From an uncultured Oscillibacter sp. (lineage in GTDB: Bacteria > Bacillota > Clostridia > Oscillospirales > Oscillospiraceae): a stretch of DNA of 8,083 nt. The stretch spans positions 1 through 8,083 of the forward strand of contig NZ_CAJUBK010000081.1 in assembly GCF_910584465.1 (NCBI RefSeq). The letters are read 5' to 3'. Below are positions 5,326 through 8,083 of this stretch, in pieces (position 1 is the stretch's first letter; each line of letters starts with the position of its first letter). The notes under the pieces are model-generated. The model was given only the letters and a program-made list of their open reading frames with translations. It ran no database searches and was not told the DNA's origin. The translations under genes were made by a program, and so were the position numbers.

Positions 5326-6696
5326 TTGAAAAAGATCGAGAACCGGGCCGTCGTCTGCTTCCTGCTGGCTTTGGTGCTGGCGGCCGGGACCGGGCTGTTC
5401 CTCTTCCGCTATGCCCTCCACGGCGGCGAGTGGGTCTCCTCGGCCTTCAACCGCCACCTTTACGACGCCCAGGGCCGCCTCATCGCCGGGACCGTGCTGG
5501 ACCGGGACGGGGACGTGCTCTCCTCCGCCGAGGGCGGGGAGCGGACCTACTACCGCGACGCCACGGTCCGCAAGGCCACCCTCCACGCCGTGGGGGACCT
5601 CCAGGGGAACATCGGCACCGGGGCGCTGAACGCCTTCGCCGACCGGCTGACGGGCTGGGACCTGCTGGGCGGGGCCTTCGGCGCGGACCGGGGCGGGGAA
5701 CTGACCCTCACCCTGGACGCCCGGTACAACTACGAGGCGTACCAGGCCCTGGGCGGCCGGGCCGGGGCCGTGGGCGTGTACGACTACCGGACGGGGGAGG
5801 TCCTCTGCATGGTCTCCGCCCCCAGCTACGACCCCCTGGACGTCCCGGAGGACATCGAGACCGCCGCCCGCTGGGAGGGGGCGTACCTGAACCGCTTCCT
5901 CTCCTCCGCCTTCGCCCCCGGCTCCGTCTATAAGACCGTGACGCTGGCGGCGGCGCTGGAGACCGTCCCGGACCTGGAGTCCCGGACCTGGTCGTGCACC
6001 GGGTCCCTGCAGATCGGGGCAGAGACCATCACCTGCCCCGCCGTCCACGGGGAGCAGGGCATCGCGGACGCCTTCGCCAACAGCTGCAACACCGCCTTCG
6101 CCCAGATCGCCGTGGAGCTGGGGGCGGACACGCTCCGGCGCTACACGGAGAAGGCGGGCCTCACCGCGGCTTACGATCTGGACGGGCTGTCCTCCGCCAA
6201 AGGCTCTTTCGACTGGGAGCTGGACGAGGGCCGCCTGGGCTGGGCGGGCGTGGGCCAGGACCGGGATCTGGTGAACCCCTGCGCCCTGATGGTCTATATG
6301 GGGGCCGTCGCCGGCGGCGGCAGGGCGGCGGAGCCCTACCTGATCCTGCGGTCGAAGGACGGCTTCGGCATCCCCTCCCTGCCCCACCGGACGCGGCGGA
6401 CGCGGGAGCTGATCTCCCGGGACACGGCGGAGGCGCTGGCGGAGCTGATGGCCGGGAACGTGGAGAAGACCTACGGCGCCGGCCGCTTCCCGAACATGGA
6501 CCTGTGCGCCAAGTCCGGCACCGCCGAGGTGGGCGGGGGCCGGAGCCCCCACGCCTGGTTCGCCGGCTTTTTGCGGGACGAGGACGCGCCCTACGCCTTC
6601 GTGGTCATGGTGGAGAACGGCGGGGGCGGCAGCAGCGTGGCGGGCGCCGTGGCCGCGGAGGTCCTGGACGTCATCGTCAACGGATACGAAAAGTGA
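5326..6696 (+). CDS. Class B penicillin-binding protein (PbpA/PBP2-like transpeptidase)
   Basis: This 456-aa bitopic membrane enzyme cross-links peptidoglycan outside the membrane. A short cytoplasmic MKKIENR is followed by one transmembrane helix (about 8-28), a small N-terminal domain (about 35-120) and a transpeptidase domain beginning near LTLTLDARYN (126-135). All three catalytic motifs are intact: SVYK (Ser200 nucleophile, Lys203), SCN (Ser253-Asn255) and KSGTA (396-400). No PASTA domain follows and the N-terminal domain is compact, as in short PbpA-type class B PBPs. The TTG at 5326 is preferred because GGGAGGTG lies with its GGAGG core 7 nt upstream and the protein then begins with a typical Lys-Lys plus helix. 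An ATG at 5311 in the same frame, with GGGAG 6 nt before it, would add five residues and cannot be excluded. The gene follows the FHA-SEDS gene by 144 nt and is its likely enzymatic partner. Confidence 0.9.
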   Translation: MKKIENRAVVCFLLALVLAAGTGLFLFRYALHGGEWVSSAFNRHLYDAQGRLIAGTVLDRDGDVLSSAEGGERTYYRDATVRKATLHAVGDLQGNIGTGALNAFADRLTGWDLLGGAFGADRGGELTLTLDARYNYEAYQALGGRAGAVGVYDYRTGEVLCMVSAPSYDPLDVPEDIETAARWEGAYLNRFLSSAFAPGSVYKTVTLAAALETVPDLESRTWSCTGSLQIGAETITCPAVHGEQGIADAFANSCNTAFAQIAVELGADTLRRYTEKAGLTAAYDLDGLSSAKGSFDWELDEGRLGWAGVGQDRDLVNPCALMVYMGAVAGGGRAAEPYLILRSKDGFGIPSLPHRTRRTRELISRDTAEALAELMAGNVEKTYGAGRFPNMDLCAKSGTAEVGGGRSPHAWFAGFLRDEDAPYAFVVMVENGGGGSSVAGAVAAEVLDVIVNGYEK

Positions 6697-6741
6697 TCAC
6701 GGTCCGTAAAAATCTATCGATATACAACGGAGGGTATGCGA

Positions 6742-7041
6742 ATGAAACGACGGAACTCCTTCCTGCTCCATGGGCCGCAGCAGCTGGCGATGGGGGCGGT
6801 CTTCTCGGGCATCGGCTTCTTGCTGTACACCCTGGCCACCGTCATGGGCCGGGAGGCGGCGGCGGACGCGCTGGTCATGATCTTCGGCGTGGTGTCCGTG
6901 TACGTCTTCGCCTGCGTGGCGGCGGAGCGTCGGCGGGACAAGCGGAGCGTCAGCCTCAACCTCTTCCTGGGCCAGGCCGCGCTGGCGATCTTGACCTGCA
7001 TGTGCGCGATGCTGACGCTGTGGGACAAGACGGGGCATTGA
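6742..7041 (+). CDS. Small three-helix membrane protein, function unknown
   Basis: This 99-aa protein has a basic start (MKRRNS) and three predicted membrane helices at about 15-36, 41-61 and 72-94. A strongly basic cytoplasmic loop, ERRRDKRS (62-69), separates helices two and three. The family is not recognised. By the positive-inside rule the N-terminus and the basic loop would not easily sit on the same side, unless helix one is only partly inserted or re-entrant. The ATG at 6742 is chosen because GGAGG ends 8 nt upstream; the in-frame ATG at 6736 is only 2 nt from it. It lies 45 nt after the PBP stop, in the same direction, so it is probably the last gene of the cell-wall operon and could be an accessory subunit of the SEDS-PBP complex. 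That role rests on position alone. Confidence 0.8.
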   Translation: MKRRNSFLLHGPQQLAMGAVFSGIGFLLYTLATVMGREAAADALVMIFGVVSVYVFACVAAERRRDKRSVSLNLFLGQAALAILTCMCAMLTLWDKTGH

Positions 7042-7057
7042 CCCTGGCGGACGAGAC

Positions 7058-7093
7058 GGGGCCCGGGGGAGCGGGGACGCTCCTCCGGGCCCC
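7058..7093 (+). terminator. Strong stem-loop after the cell-wall operon, no T-run
   Basis: Arms 7058-7072 and 7079-7093 form a 15-bp stem, with one G-U pair in RNA, around the loop GGGGAC. It starts 16 nt after the stop of the small membrane protein gene. CTCATG follows rather than a T-run. It is the likely 3' end or terminator-like structure of the plus-strand operon, but release may need another factor. Confidence 0.6.
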
Positions 7094-7105
7094 CTCATGC
7101 GCCCC

Positions 7106-7125
7106 GGCCCGCGGGCAGGCGGGCC
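7106..7125. repeat. Short inverted repeat in the convergent intergenic region
   Basis: GGCCCGC (7106-7112) and GCGGGCC (7119-7125) form a 7-bp stem with a 6-nt loop. It is the second of four hairpins in this region and has no T-run on either side. Confidence 0.5.
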
Positions 7126-7129
7126 CTCT

Positions 7130-7153
7130 CCCGGGACGCTCCCCGTCCCCGGG
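7130..7153. repeat. Bulged inverted repeat in the convergent intergenic region
   Basis: CCCGGGACG (7130-7138) pairs with CGTCCCCGGG (7144-7153), leaving one bulged base and a 5-nt loop. It is the third hairpin between the two convergent operons. Confidence 0.45.
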
Positions 7154-7162
7154 CCATGCAGA

Positions 7163-7191
7163 CGCCCCCGGCCGCAGAGCGGCCGGGGGCG
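7163..7191 (-). terminator. Perfect 13-bp hairpin after the antiporter gene
   Basis: Arms 7163-7175 and 7179-7191 pair without mismatch around a 3-nt loop. On the minus strand it lies 22 nt past the antiporter stop codon and is followed by TCTGCATG, so it has a terminator position but no T-run. Because the stem is symmetric, it could also act on plus-strand transcripts that read through the 7058-7093 stem. I see nothing gene-like in 7042-7213. Confidence 0.6.
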
Positions 7192-7213
7192 CCGATCGTC
7201 CAAGGGGACGGCC

Positions 7214-8083
7214 TCAAGTCACCAGCAGCACCACATAGCCCGCGTACAGCCCCAGCATCAGCACGCCCTGCCAGCGGTAGAACCGCTCCGTCGCCAGGGG
7301 CGGGATCACCGCCACGCAGCACAGCAGCAAACACGCCGGCATGTCCAGCGCCGTGGTCTGGGCGCCGATGGTCAGCGCGCCGCCGCTGACGGCGGAGCAC
7401 ACCGGCAGGATCATCGTCAGGTCGATGACGTTGGCCCCGATGATGTTGCCCACGGACATGGAGGCTTCCTTCTTGGCGATGGCGGTCAGCGTCGTCACCA
7501 GCTCGGGCAGGGACGTGCCGATGGCCACCATCGTCACGCCGATGATGCTGGCGGGCACCCCCATCAGCAATGCCAGCTCGCTGCCATAGTCGATCAGCAG
7601 CTTGGAGCCGGTCACGATGGCCCCGATGCCCAGGGCGAAGAGGGACAGCTTCTCCATCATCTGCCGCCGGGAGATGGTGCGGCGCTTGCGGCGGACGGCC
7701 TGCTCCTCCGCCATGCCGGACCGGGCGTCCCGGAGGTTGCTCCAGAGGTAGACCGCGAAGATGACGAACAGCAGCATCCCCGGCAGGGCCTCCAGCGACC
7801 CGCCCCGGCTGAGCACCAGCAGCAGCGCCGCGCCGAAGACCATCAGCAGCGCCTTGAGCTGGAACTGGGCCCGCTTCACCGCGGAGGGGATGCACACCAG
7901 GGAGATCCCCAGGATCAGCCCCAGGTTGGCGGTGACGGAGCCCACCGCGTTGCCCACCGCCAGATCCACCTCCCCCTGGAGGGTGCCGGTGACGGAGACC
8001 GTCAGCTCCGGCAGGGTCGTGGCCAGGGAGACGATGGTGGCCCCGATGATGAACCGGGGCACGCCGGTGGCCTCCGCGATCCA
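7214..8083 (-). CDS. Calcium/sodium antiporter (CaCA family, YrbG-like), N-terminus beyond window
   Basis: The frame is open to the right edge, so the start lies outside; 289 residues are visible and about one helix is probably missing. CaCA exchangers move Ca2+ (or another cation) across the membrane against Na+ or H+ through two inverted alpha repeats. Counting from the Val at 8062, alpha-1 contains ATTLPEL (14-20) and GNAVGS (37-42), and alpha-2 contains GTSLPEL (182-188) and GNIIGANVID (205-214). Glu19 and Glu187 match the ion-binding glutamates of the family. A basic cytoplasmic loop (about 111-134, RRKRRTISRR) joins the two halves, as usual. Alpha-1 departs from the common GTSxPE and GSNxxN patterns (ATTLPE; GSVTAN), while alpha-2 is canonical. 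The GTG at 8062 is internal, because family-like sequence (WIAEATG) continues upstream. Physiological substrate and direction are not readable from sequence. Confidence 0.9.
   Translation of the reverse strand, partial: WIAEATGVPRFIIGATIVSLATTLPELTVSVTGTLQGEVDLAVGNAVGSVTANLGLILGISLVCIPSAVKRAQFQLKALLMVFGAALLLVLSRGGSLEALPGMLLFVIFAVYLWSNLRDARSGMAEEQAVRRKRRTISRRQMMEKLSLFALGIGAIVTGSKLLIDYGSELALLMGVPASIIGVTMVAIGTSLPELVTTLTAIAKKEASMSVGNIIGANVIDLTMILPVCSAVSGGALTIGAQTTALDMPACLLLCCVAVIPPLATERFYRWQGVLMLGLYAGYVVLLVT

Noticed and set aside
3322..6552. A 1076-codon open frame on the minus strand.
   Set aside because: It runs antisense across the FHA-SEDS and PBP genes, which have clear family motifs. Its translation is low-complexity Gly/Pro/Gln/Arg/Ala sequence, typical of a shadow frame in GC-rich DNA.
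5994..7238. A 414-codon plus-strand frame spanning the PBP end, the small membrane gene and the intergenic hairpins.
   Set aside because: It overlaps genes with better support in another frame, its product is Arg/Gly/Pro-rich with no domain, and it crosses hairpin sequence.
7095..7895. A 266-codon minus-strand frame over the antiporter gene.
   Set aside because: It is a shadow of the antiporter frame, which shows both CaCA alpha repeats.

Overview
The window is very GC-rich, with G or C in most third codon positions. It nevertheless has Firmicutes-type signals: strong GGAGG Shine-Dalgarno sites, TTGACA/TATAAT-type promoters, a DUF4317 protein and a Clostridia-like cell-wall gene set. Together these suggest a GC-rich Clostridia genome, most likely Oscillospiraceae-like (the Oscillibacter/Flavonifractor type). 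This is inferred from gene content and base composition; no marker gene gives a species.

Layout, left to right. (1) A truncated tRNA-Ala(GGC) on the minus strand, with a near-consensus extended -10 promoter (1-112). (2) A DUF4317 gene on the plus strand (252-1397) with its own promoter and a perfect 8-bp dyad over the -35 box. (3) An intrinsic terminator serving the convergent minus-strand unit. (4) A two-gene minus-strand operon of unknown function: a 372-aa aromatic-rich soluble protein (2161-3279) followed by a 229-aa Ala/Arg/Glu-rich coiled-coil protein (1438-2127). (5) A 186-bp divergent intergenic region with a candidate promoter on each strand, a dyad in the promoter spacer and a 20-bp tandem direct repeat. 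(6) A plus-strand cell-wall operon: an FHA-SEDS fusion (FtsW/RodA/SpoVE type, 3466-5181), a class B penicillin-binding protein (5326-6696) and a 99-aa three-helix membrane protein (6742-7041). (7) A hairpin-dense convergent intergenic region (7042-7213). (8) The 3' part of a CaCA-family calcium/sodium antiporter on the minus strand, running off the right edge.

Functionally, the core is the SEDS-bPBP pair. In such pairs the SEDS protein is the peptidoglycan glycosyltransferase and the class B PBP is its transpeptidase partner. Here the SEDS protein carries a cytoplasmic phosphothreonine-binding FHA domain, so this wall-synthesis pair may respond to a Ser/Thr kinase. No kinase or phosphatase gene lies in the window. 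The small membrane protein is a candidate accessory factor by position only. The most open questions are the unknown minus-strand operon with its repeat-bearing leader, and the structured, repeat-containing spacer between the SEDS and PBP genes. No CRISPR array, insertion sequence or phage gene was seen.
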